This document shows positions 26,101 to 32,720 of a stretch of DNA of 60,972 bases, piece by piece. Positions within the stretch are counted from its first letter, which is position 1. Each line of letters begins with the position of its first letter. The translations under genes were made by a program, and so were the position numbers. This stretch comes from Acidocella sp. (GTDB lineage: Bacteria > Pseudomonadota > Alphaproteobacteria > Acetobacterales > Acetobacteraceae). The stretch spans positions 1 through 60,972 of the forward strand of contig DAIDJU010000078.1 in assembly GCA_027451225.1 (NCBI GenBank). The letters run 5' to 3'. Below the pieces are notes generated by a model, which was given only the letters and a program-made list of their open reading frames with translations, made no database searches and was not told the origin of the DNA.

Positions 26101-26608
26101 GGGCCAGACGCTCGCCGGAGGTGGCATAGGTCATCCACAGCAGCAGCGCATGGGCGCGGCTCAGCCCGTTCTTGCGCTGCTGGCTGGAGGCGGCGGTCCA
26201 CGGGTCGCGGAAGATATGCACCACATGCGGCTTATGCCCGGCCTGACGGGCGGCACGCTCATAGGCGGGCAAGGTGCGGCACAGATGCGGGTGCTTAAGC
26301 CCCCAGAGCTTGTCCGCCTTGGTGAAGCGGCGGCGGATGATTTCCTCCAGACGCGACCAGAAGGCGCTGAGATCGGCGCGCTCGGTCCATCCCGGCGGCA
26401 GGCCGCGCACATCCGTCCAATCCACGCCAAGGCGGGCGAACAATTCCACGTCGTACTGGATCAGCTCCGGGATTTCGTAGAAGCCGAGTGGATTATGCTC
26501 ATTTGGGTCGGCATCGTTATAAAATTTCACCCCAGCGCGGGTCAGCGCGCCGGAAAGCGCCGAAGTGCCGCTGCGGTAATAGCCGACAATGAAAATCGCA
26601 TCCGACAT
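23162..26608 (-). CDS. Sulfotransferase-glycosyltransferase multidomain protein in the flagellar operon
   Basis: This is a 1148-residue cytoplasmic-looking protein. Residues 1 to ~270 are a sulfotransferase: 5'-phosphosulfate loop IVGYYRSGTSALSGAL (7-22), LWGLKHPHLCR, and 3'-phosphate motif HIFRDPWTAASS (131-142). Residues ~325-540 are a GT2-type GT-A domain: LAVIVAAPSGR, AVLNAGDTITPDACL (403-417, NAGD where DxD is usual), YCDETVPRE, HKPGWDVTRLRQAAYLGDW and GGFD. Residues ~565-800 look like a second, degenerate GT-A unit. Residues ~880-1100 look like a GT-B C-terminal half (MLRPANMEAYADHYPVLLAAAAGCHLLVDE). It lies 10 bp after flgL and overlaps flgA by ATGA. Inference: it modifies flagellin or another exported flagellar subunit with a possibly sulfated glycan. 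The acceptor and sugars are unknown. Confidence 0.8.
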   Translation of the reverse strand: MSDAIFIVGYYRSGTSALSGALTRAGVKFYNDADPNEHNPLGFYEIPELIQYDVELFARLGVDWTDVRGLPPGWTERADLSAFWSRLEEIIRRRFTKADKLWGLKHPHLCRTLPAYERAARQAGHKPHVVHIFRDPWTAASSQQRKNGLSRAHALLLWMTYATSGERLARHLPRSWTTYQELLGEPAKQLHRIAEELDLPIPARGLKEAAGYLTTQLNRSEPLPREGLCRPLDDLVSRTWDAIQARDFLPEIWDGFAEETEDLVGFLTEIGASRGRAFPAMGGSFTQVVGQTKAGGAVATLRPPERSDDGARIRLQSLKEAAGALPRLAVIVAAPSGRAHAVNDTLAALDAQWERPASVLILAAETLELEGRSVTAVDAAPEAMTHAVCAALNQAAAAADYVAVLNAGDTITPDACLRFALHAAATGAEMLYCDETVPRETSHWVRHKPGWDVTRLRQAAYLGDWVWYGARAVQRLGGFDPARAGAEEFDFQLRIAEDGAKVERLPEALFTRSPQSQRDAIRADIFCARAATAVQEHLRRAGLPAEVQNRQHMGLFHHLRIVADPGTSIIMLCDGGEIPALDRWLTTLLTSQPLTGPVILAGAALNPGLHNYLTEVTRQTEALEGKVLAVPPAPDLTQAEALRQALAMVTTPHVAVLDVRAETAMPHWLSELRIRLADPGVAMVAARTLMPLENGNKTFAMVQGPIVIGADTRLGAGHMADDPGPGGWLLVDQEASALTSPGLLARTAALAACEFPALSGDALWIDLGAQLRAQGARLVWTPDISFVMPAGSVQADAAAQFRDGSKAARAVSWTDPYHHPALSLHGDLLADEARAGLVPATPADLLDLLVTGEPGPGIAVLNTARTLRRDGVCSADWAPERPNAAELGRRAPAAWVRVNPAIPAFPHSPAYTAVYTAMPADLEAVKPVLAEAAGIYATSPGLVAQLRSLSRPGQAVELWRPALSRHVWSSLQPATGLNTKPRVLWVDEGNTPQWFQELVSSTLEIASWIVVERPGETYPGAMARLTPPETEAAWAHVMVELGPQIMLRPANMEAYADHYPVLLAAAAGCHLLVDERFDIPSSLAAVRLKNRLPAWKEALNGAVTDLSATLKRGAKAREAALALPASEDALPPWVNFGGGNAGLRSAAE

Positions 26609-26618
26609 GGCGGCGTCC

Positions 26619-27824
26619 TTAGAGATAGTTGAACAAGCTGAGGCTTTGCACGGTGCCGAAGGTTTTCATCGCGGCCTGCAGAGCGGTCATGGTTTCGCTC
26701 AGGCTGGAGATGGCGACCGGCGTATTCACGGCGGTGGCGTTGTCCACGCTGGTTTGCGCTTGGGTGGCCTGGTTGGTGTTGTTGGTGGAAGCTGCGGAAA
26801 TGGCCTGCAAGGTCACGCCGTTCTGGGCCTGAGCCGTCAGCGTGGCCTGCTGGTACTGTGTCAGCCCCGCAAGGCTCTGATTCAGAATCTGGTTGGTTTG
26901 CGCCACTTGCGAGGACGTGCTGTTGGCGTTGGTCAGGGCGCTGTAGATATTCTGCAACAGCGTAAAGGCCGATTGCGGGCGGGCGGGCGAGAGGGTGAAG
27001 CTGTCGCCATTCGCCGGGCTGCCGGTGACTTGGTAATCCACCCCCGCAAGCTGAAGCGAAGTCCCGCTGCTGCTGGTGGAGAGCGTGCCGCTGGCGATGG
27101 TGCTGCCCCCCTGCGTGGCGGTATAGGTGTTGCCACCGCCAAAGGTGACGGTGATGGCCGAACTGCCCTGCTGAAACGCATTGGCCGTAGCGGCGTTGAC
27201 CACGCCCTGTTGCAGAATCTGGCCGCTGCCGGTGTTGCTGGTGCTGGCGGAGACGTTGGAAATACCATCGCCACTCAGGCTGGAGACAAATACATCCCCA
27301 TTGGCGATGGTGCCGGCCGTCTGGCCGGGCGCGATGGTCGCCTGGGAATTCCCGCCATCGCCGAAATAAACGACATCGCCACTGGCATTGGCCTGGAACG
27401 GCGCAAGCTGCCCGCGCGAGCCGCCGAACAGATACGTGCCATTGGAGGAGGTGGTGTTGCCAATGCTCAACAATTGTTGAGACGCCGACTTCACCTGCCC
27501 GGCCAGGGCATTCATGTTCGCCGCGCTGGTAGTGCCGTTGAGAGCTTGTTCAACAATGCTCTGCACATTGTCGAACAAGGAGGTCATCGAGGTATAGGCG
27601 TCGCTCACGCTGCCAAGCTGCGTCTGCACCTGGGCCTGGGTGGTATTGTCGTTATTCAGCTGGTTCACCATGTCCGTTCCCAGCGCGCCGGTTTCGTAGG
27701 CGGCGGGGTTCTGGTCCGGTGTCTGCACCGCAAGGCCGGAGGAAATCTGCTGTTGCAGTTGGTTGATCTGCGCTTCCTGCTGGGCAAGCGAGTTGGTGAA
27801 GCTGGTAAAAAGCGACAAGTCCAT
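26619..27824 (-). CDS. flgL: Flagellar hook-associated protein FlgL (HAP3)
   Basis: This 401-residue flagellin-like protein has an N-terminal coil FTSFTNSLAQQEAQINQLQQ, then ISSGLAVQTPDQNPAAYETG and ALAGQVKSASQQLLSIGNTT, with NGTYLFGGSRGQ. The C-terminal coil contains NQILNQSLAGLTQYQQATLT and ALQAAMKTFGTVQSLSLFNY. FlgL joins hook and filament together with FlgK, which is encoded in the other arm. AAGGAGG precedes the ATG. Confidence 0.88.
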   Translation of the reverse strand: MDLSLFTSFTNSLAQQEAQINQLQQQISSGLAVQTPDQNPAAYETGALGTDMVNQLNNDNTTQAQVQTQLGSVSDAYTSMTSLFDNVQSIVEQALNGTTSAANMNALAGQVKSASQQLLSIGNTTSSNGTYLFGGSRGQLAPFQANASGDVVYFGDGGNSQATIAPGQTAGTIANGDVFVSSLSGDGISNVSASTSNTGSGQILQQGVVNAATANAFQQGSSAITVTFGGGNTYTATQGGSTIASGTLSTSSSGTSLQLAGVDYQVTGSPANGDSFTLSPARPQSAFTLLQNIYSALTNANSTSSQVAQTNQILNQSLAGLTQYQQATLTAQAQNGVTLQAISAASTNNTNQATQAQTSVDNATAVNTPVAISSLSETMTALQAAMKTFGTVQSLSLFNYL

Positions 27825-27871
27825 TTTGGCCTCCTTTCAGACCATATGGCAGGGTAAATCTTAGCGTTTGA

Positions 27872-28297
27872 TTACGAAACGTCGCTGACAGCGCGGCACC
27901 AGGGCAGATCCTGCGCCGCTTTCAGCTCCGCCACCGCCAACATGCGTCGCCGGGCCTCGCGCAGGCGCTCCGCCAGCTTGCGCCGGTGCAGCTTGAGCCG
28001 CGCCAGATCGGCGATAGCCGCCTCCAGTTGCTCCTTGGCGCGAATCTCGGTCGCGGCGATCTGGCTCTCCGCCCCCAGCGCACCGGCGGCAAATTGCCCG
28101 GCCCGGCGCGCTTGTGCGGCGCTCACGACCTCACCGCCCTGCCAGCTTGCGGTCAGACGGTCTCGGTACGAGGTCAGCATGCCGCGCTGATATGCGGCTT
28201 GCTCCAGGGTTGCAGTCTGGCGGCTTATGGTCTCCAGCACCTTCGCCTCGCGTTGCGCCGCCAGCAGGTCCAGCCTGGCGAGCGTTTCAGGCTTCAC
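27872..28297 (-). CDS. fliJ: FliJ-like flagellar export protein
   Basis: This 141-residue, highly charged, continuous coiled coil (LDLLAAQREAKVLETISRQT near the N-terminus, LARLKLHRRKLAERLREARR near the C-terminus) lies directly after fliI, the standard place for fliJ. FliJ is the central stalk of the export ATPase and binds FlhA. The GTG start at 28297 overlaps the fliI stop (GTGA), created by a 10-bp tandem repeat. Confidence 0.78.
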   Translation of the reverse strand: MKPETLARLDLLAAQREAKVLETISRQTATLEQAAYQRGMLTSYRDRLTASWQGGEVVSAAQARRAGQFAAGALGAESQIAATEIRAKEQLEAAIADLARLKLHRRKLAERLREARRRMLAVAELKAAQDLPWCRAVSDVS

Positions 28298-28310
28298 CCA
28301 GCTTCACCCA
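28291..28310. repeat. 10-bp tandem duplication at the fliI/fliJ junction
   Basis: GCTTCACCCA is present twice in a row. The copies cover the last codons and stop of fliI and the GTG start of fliJ. One copy supplies the stop/start overlap GTGA, and the other gives the terminal GEAG codons of FliI. Confidence 0.85.
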
Positions 28311-29634
28311 GCGCCGCGCGCAGCGCCGCCACGCTCTCGGCCAGTGTTATGCCCGCGTCCTTATCCTGGCGGAGCAGCGCCTCCATGGCCGGGGCGCGCT
28401 GGATGGCTTCATCCAGCAGCTTGTCCCGCCCTGGGGCGTAAGCGCCCAGGTCGATGAAATCCTGCTTCTCCTGCTTACGCGCCCAGAGTGCGCGAAAGCG
28501 TGAGGCAAGACGCATATGCTCCGGCGGCACCAGCCCCGGCATGGGGCGGGAGAGCGAGGCGGTGATGTCGATGGGTGGGTAGATCGCGGCCTCGACCAAG
28601 GCGCGGGAGAGCACGATATGACCATCGAGCACCGAACGCGCCGTGTCGCCCACCGGGTCGCCCACATGGTCGTCGCCTTCCACCAGCACGGTGTAGAGCG
28701 CGGTGATGCTCCCCTGCCCTTCCGCGCCGTTGCCCGCACGTTCCACATAGGCGGCGATGGCCCCGAACACCGAGGGCGGATAGCCCTTGGTGGCGGGCGG
28801 CTCGCCCACGGCCAGGCCGATCTCGCGCAGCGCCATGGCCAAGCGGGTGAGGCTGTCCACCACCAGCAGCACATGCTTGCCCTGGTCGCGGAAATATTCG
28901 GCGATGGCCGCCGCCCGGTAGGCGCCGTGCACGCGGCTCAGGGCGGTGTCGTCCGCCGGGGAGGCCACCACCACGCTGCGTGCGCGGGCATGGCCCAGGT
29001 GATCCTCGATGAACTCGCGGATCTCTCGCCCGCGCTCGCCGATCATCGCCACCACCACCACATCGGCCTGGGCGTGGCGGGAGAGCATGCCCATCAGCGT
29101 TGTCTTGCCCACGCCCGAACCCGCGAACAGCCCCACGCGCATGCCGCGCCCGAAGGTGGCGAGAGCGTTGATAGCGCGCACCCCCACGTCAAACGGCTGT
29201 TCCAGCCGGGCGCGGGTCATGGGGTTCACGCTCACGCCCATCAGTGGCCAGGAATGGGCCAAAACCGGCGGGGGAAGGCCGTCGAGCGGCGCGCCACGGG
29301 CGTCCAGCACCCGGCCGAGCAGTTCCGGCCCCACCACAGGGGCATGCGTGCCGCCTTCCACATGCACGCGCGCACCGCGCATCACGCCACGCGCGCCCTG
29401 TTCGGGCATCAGCAGCAAACCGCCTTCCTGAAACCCCACGATCTCGGCGGGGAGAGGGGCGGCGTCCTCCATGTCGATAAGACAGCGCGCACCGATGGGG
29501 GCGCGGATGCCACTGGCGTGCAGCACCTCGCCGCTGGCGCGCACGATGCGGCCAAAGCGTCTCACCGGGTCCACCGTCAGCGCGGCCCGCACACGCTCGC
29601 GCGCCTGGGCGCGGATATTATCCGTGCTAATCAC
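28294..29634 (-). CDS. fliI: Flagellum-specific ATP synthase FliI
   Basis: The 446-residue export ATPase resembles F1-beta. Walker A is AGSGVGKTTLMGML (about 171-184), and Walker B lies in KHVLLVVDSLTRLAMALREI. VVVAMIGERGREIREF, TKGYPPSVFGAIAAYVERAG and YPPIDITASLSRPMP are FliI signatures. It unfolds and launches export substrates at the base of the flagellum with FliH and FliJ. The GTG at 29634 overlaps the fliH stop. The longer frame is read-through of fliH DNA and is rejected. Confidence 0.93.
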   Translation of the reverse strand: MISTDNIRAQARERVRAALTVDPVRRFGRIVRASGEVLHASGIRAPIGARCLIDMEDAAPLPAEIVGFQEGGLLLMPEQGARGVMRGARVHVEGGTHAPVVGPELLGRVLDARGAPLDGLPPPVLAHSWPLMGVSVNPMTRARLEQPFDVGVRAINALATFGRGMRVGLFAGSGVGKTTLMGMLSRHAQADVVVVAMIGERGREIREFIEDHLGHARARSVVVASPADDTALSRVHGAYRAAAIAEYFRDQGKHVLLVVDSLTRLAMALREIGLAVGEPPATKGYPPSVFGAIAAYVERAGNGAEGQGSITALYTVLVEGDDHVGDPVGDTARSVLDGHIVLSRALVEAAIYPPIDITASLSRPMPGLVPPEHMRLASRFRALWARKQEKQDFIDLGAYAPGRDKLLDEAIQRAPAMEALLRQDKDAGITLAESVAALRAALGEAG

Positions 29635-30284
29635 AGCATGGTCTCGGGCAGGCCCAGCGCATTGCGAATGGCGTCCGCCCGCCCCTGTAAGGTAGCGTCC
29701 CATTCGATCTTATCGAGCGGATCACCTTCCGGGCTGCTGAGTTCCACCACCGCGCCGCCAGAGGCGATCTTTTCATCCGCGACCAGTTGCACCGTCTGCG
29801 ATTCAATGAGCGGCTCGATCTGGGCATGGTCTGCGGGGTTGAGCCGCAGTTGCAGGCTCTGGCGCGGACCTCGCTCCGCCGCGGCTTCCTCCAGCAGCGT
29901 CGTCACCAGCGTGTACAGCCCCTCGGCATTATTGCCCGCGCCAGCGCCGATAATGTGCCGCGCCAACAGAAAGGCCAACTCCGTGACCAGTCCGGCCAGA
30001 TCGCTCTCTTTCTTTGCCAGCGGTTCGGACAGCTGAGCCGCAGCGCCTTGCAATGCGGCCGTGGCGAAGGCCAGAGCCTCCTTGAGCGGCGTCATTTCGG
30101 CGCGCGCCGCCTGTAACCCGGCCTCGCGTGCTTCGGCCTCGGCCATCTCTCGCAATTTGGCGACTTCCTGGCGCACGCGCCGGGAAATCTCCGCTTCCTG
30201 CGCCGCCAGATCGGCGGTATCCTGCGCCAGCACTGTTTGCACGAACGCCTTGTTGCGGCTTTCAGAAACCGTAACAAAACTCAT
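29631..30284 (-). CDS. fliH: Flagellar assembly protein FliH
   Basis: This 217-residue protein has a charged helical middle (EAEISRRVRQEVAKLREMAE, AEAEAREAGLQAARAEM) and a C-terminal domain with LQLRLNPADHAQIEPLI and GGAVVELSSPEGDPLDKIEW, matching the V-type ATPase subunit E-like end of FliH. FliH dimerises, regulates FliI and tethers it to the C ring through FliN. It overlaps the small membrane-protein gene and fliI by ATGA and GTGA. Confidence 0.83.
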   Translation of the reverse strand: MSFVTVSESRNKAFVQTVLAQDTADLAAQEAEISRRVRQEVAKLREMAEAEAREAGLQAARAEMTPLKEALAFATAALQGAAAQLSEPLAKKESDLAGLVTELAFLLARHIIGAGAGNNAEGLYTLVTTLLEEAAAERGPRQSLQLRLNPADHAQIEPLIESQTVQLVADEKIASGGAVVELSSPEGDPLDKIEWDATLQGRADAIRNALGLPETML

Positions 30285-30538
30285 GATTCGGCTTCCTTGC
30301 CAGTGCCTATCTGCTTAATGGCGGCACCCAGCAACACTATGCCCACCCAGAACGCTGGCATAAGCATGGCCAGAATAGCCCGCACCAGCAGCGCGACGGC
30401 AATCGTCTCCAACCCCCATACGGCGATGGTGGCGGCCGAAAAAGATGCCGGCTCATTCATGGCCGCCCAAGCCGCCGCGGCGGCAACAGTCAGCATCATC
30501 GGTTTCAGAAGTTTCGGCGTCTTGTCTGCTTTGGCCAT
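30281..30538 (-). CDS. Small membrane protein of unknown function in the flagellar operon
   Basis: The 85-residue product has two or three hydrophobic segments (LMLTVAAAAAWAAMN-type first span, ATIAVWGLETIAVALLVRAI, MLMPAFWVGIVLLGAAIKQI) and charged ends. I recognise no family. The ATG at 30538 has GGAGG seven bases upstream, better than the GTG one codon earlier. It overlaps fliH by ATGA and follows motB by 12 bp, so it is made with the stator and the export ATPase complex. A role at the stator or export base is a guess. Confidence 0.72.
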   Translation of the reverse strand: MAKADKTPKLLKPMMLTVAAAAAWAAMNEPASFSAATIAVWGLETIAVALLVRAILAMLMPAFWVGIVLLGAAIKQIGTGKEAES

Positions 30539-30550
30539 CACCCTTCCTCC

Positions 30551-31348
30551 TTATTTCTGAGCCGGATCCGGGGCGTGCACCACCACAACCACGCGGCGGT
30601 TCTGGGCGCGCCCGGCATCTGTGCTGTTATCGGCTACTGGTGAAAATTCACCGAAACCTTCTGCCGCAAGCTGACCTCCTGAAACGCCGGATGACGTAAA
30701 CAGCGCAACAACCGTAACAGCGCGCTCAGCCGACAGAGACCAGTTGGAGGGAAATTGTGCCGTGGTGATCGGTTGATTGTCGGTATAACCTTGCACAACA
30801 ATGCTGAAGCCATTTGGCAGATTGGTAAAACCGGAAGCCACTTGCTTCAGCAATGCAAAACCCGCCGGCGTTAAATCCGCCTCGCCGGACGGAAACAACA
30901 CCGAAGCGTCAAGCTGCACGGTAAGGGTCAACGGCGCACTCGTGATTGTAACCTGATGCTTTTCGATCATCGGCTGGAACAGGGCCGAAAGTTTCAGTTG
31001 CATCGCTTGCAGGGTTTGCATCGAATCGGAGAGCTGATGCGCCACGCTCTTGGGAAGTTTGGAGGGCGGCGGCGTCTCTGCCGGTTTGGGAACAGCGGAG
31101 TCCTGGTGCTGCAATACACCTCGCGAGCCGGTCGGGGTTGGTGTCATGACGGCAGGCGGCGTGCCCTGGAAAGCCGCAAGGAAGGATTTGGCGACTTCAT
31201 CCGCCTTGTGCTTGTCGCGCTGCGAAGACGCATACAGAACCACGAAGGTTGCCAATAGCAGGGTAAGCAGGTCGGCATAGGAGATGACCCAGCGCTCGTG
31301 ATTCTCTGGCTTTTGAGCTTTTGGCTTTTTCTTGGGCAGGCTTGCCAT
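30551..31348 (-). CDS. motB: Flagellar stator protein MotB
   Basis: The 265-residue product has a basic N-terminus (KKKPKAQKPENHERW) and one transmembrane helix with the proton-carrying aspartate D26 in WVISYADLLTLLLATFVVLY. A Pro-rich plug/linker follows. The OmpA-like peptidoglycan-binding domain has VQGYTDNQPITTAQFPSNW, LSAERAVTVV and RAQNRRVVVVV. It pairs with MotA five bases upstream. GGAG precedes the ATG. Confidence 0.9.
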   Translation of the reverse strand: MASLPKKKPKAQKPENHERWVISYADLLTLLLATFVVLYASSQRDKHKADEVAKSFLAAFQGTPPAVMTPTPTGSRGVLQHQDSAVPKPAETPPPSKLPKSVAHQLSDSMQTLQAMQLKLSALFQPMIEKHQVTITSAPLTLTVQLDASVLFPSGEADLTPAGFALLKQVASGFTNLPNGFSIVVQGYTDNQPITTAQFPSNWSLSAERAVTVVALFTSSGVSGGQLAAEGFGEFSPVADNSTDAGRAQNRRVVVVVHAPDPAQK

Positions 31349-31353
31349 AGATG

Positions 31354-32157
31354 CTACTCCGCCGCCGCAGCCGCGCCTGCTGCTTCATCCGCCGCGCCGC
31401 CTTTGCTTTTCTTCTTGCCATGGCCATCGAGGAAGGAGCTGAGATTTTGCCTGATGACAATGCCGGGCTTACCCTCCGCCAGCAGCATGAAGCCCTGCAT
31501 CACCACATCGCGCTCGCGCTCCATCTGCTTGGCCAGCTGCTTCAGCCGGTTGCCCAGCGGCAACGCCACAAGATTGGCGAAGCCCACACCATAGACTGTG
31601 GCGATGAATGCGGTGGCAATGCCCTCACCCAGCTCGTCAGGGTGGTCGAGCCGCATCATCACGTGAATCAGCCCCATCACCGCTCCCATCACGCCGATGG
31701 TCGGAGAGTATCCACCCATCGCCTCCCACACCTCGGCCGGGACCTGCTGGTGATGGGCGGTGCTTTCGGCTGATGCACTCAGGATGGTGGCAAAATCCTC
31801 AGGCGAGGTATTGTCCACGATCATCTGCAGCCCCTGCTTCTGGAACGGGTCCGAGACATTGGGAAGTTCGTTCTCCAGCGCCAGCGTTCCCTGGCTGCGC
31901 GCCAGGGATGACCATTCGGTGATCTGATCGATGAATTTGTGAAGATCTATGGAAGGCGGCTTGAGCAGCCATATGAAGGCCTTCAGCCCCGTGAACATAT
32001 TTCCCAGGCCAAACTGCAGTGTGCAGGCCGAGAACGATCCACACAGCACGATGATAAACGCCGTGAGGTTGACCAGGGAGCTGAGGGGTACATGGTCGGA
32101 CAGCGCGCCACCGATAATGCACAGAAATCCGGCCACCAGGCCCAATAAACTCGTCAT
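31354..32157 (-). CDS. motA: Flagellar stator protein MotA
   Basis: The 267-residue product has four membrane segments. GLVAGFLCIIGGALSDHVPL begins TM1. LVNLTAFIIVLCGSFSACTL covers TM2. GGYSPTIGVMGAVMGLIHVM (TM3, with the conserved Pro) and GIATAFIATVYGVGFANLVA (TM4) form the ion path. The cytoplasmic loop between TM2 and TM3 is helical. With MotB it forms the proton-driven stator. The type resembles MotC/PomA-like MotA. It overlaps fliA by ATGA. Confidence 0.9.
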   Translation of the reverse strand: MTSLLGLVAGFLCIIGGALSDHVPLSSLVNLTAFIIVLCGSFSACTLQFGLGNMFTGLKAFIWLLKPPSIDLHKFIDQITEWSSLARSQGTLALENELPNVSDPFQKQGLQMIVDNTSPEDFATILSASAESTAHHQQVPAEVWEAMGGYSPTIGVMGAVMGLIHVMMRLDHPDELGEGIATAFIATVYGVGFANLVALPLGNRLKQLAKQMERERDVVMQGFMLLAEGKPGIVIRQNLSSFLDGHGKKKSKGGAADEAAGAAAAAE

Positions 32158-32720
32158 GACACCTTGTCTCCCTTGGCGGCGGCATTGATGTAGATGGCGA
32201 GACTCTCAAGCGCGCGCTTGCGGATGCGCGAGGCGTAGCCCTCGCTGATCTCCAGCACGGCGGCGATCTCGCGGTTGTTCATGTCGTTGAAGAAATGCAT
32301 GGCCAGCACTTGGTATTCCTGCGGCGGCAGGGTTTTCAGCGCTGCCACAAGCAGGCTGCGGTTATCCTCGCGCTGCAATACGGCCAGCGGGTCCTCGGGC
32401 GCGAGCCCGCTTTCCAGCGCCGCCACCTCCACGTCTTCGGGCTCGAATGACGCCTCCCCCCGGCGGCGTGCGCCATCGCGCCGCAGCCCGTCGATCATCG
32501 CGCCGCGGATGCGCCGCGAGGCGAAAGCCTGGAACTCCACACCCAGGCTGGGGTCAAAGCGCTGCGTCGCCTCCATCATGCCGATCGCGCCCCATTGCAG
32601 CAGCTCGTCCAGCTCGGCCCAGGGCATGCGCGCCCTGAGCAGCAGGGCCATGCGCTTGATCCAGTTGCCGTACAGCTTGGTCAGGGTTGCATCATCGGTG
32701 CGGGAGGCGAGTTCAAGCAT
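32154..32720 (-). CDS. fliA: RNA polymerase sigma-28 factor FliA, lacking region 3
   Basis: The 188-residue sigma factor has region 2 (about 15-85: LYGNWIKRMALLL, ELLQWGAIGMMEATQRFDPS, FQAFASRRIRGAMIDGLRR). Region 4 follows (about 118-178: LVAALKTLPPQEYQVLAMHF, NREIAAVLEISEGYASRIRK). The RIRGAMIDGLR segment is typical of FliA/WhiG. Between them are only ~35 acidic/charged residues, whereas FliA of Escherichia coli (239 residues) has a region 3 there. Expected targets are late genes such as flagellin. It overlaps flhA by 8 bp (ATGCTTGA) and motA by ATGA. Confidence 0.87.
   Translation of the reverse strand: MLELASRTDDATLTKLYGNWIKRMALLLRARMPWAELDELLQWGAIGMMEATQRFDPSLGVEFQAFASRRIRGAMIDGLRRDGARRRGEASFEPEDVEVAALESGLAPEDPLAVLQREDNRSLLVAALKTLPPQEYQVLAMHFFNDMNNREIAAVLEISEGYASRIRKRALESLAIYINAAAKGDKVS

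Noticed and set aside
29635-29703. Extended N-terminus of FliI
   Set aside because: It lies wholly within fliH and lacks FliI homology; the GTG at 29634 overlaps the fliH stop in the pattern of the operon.
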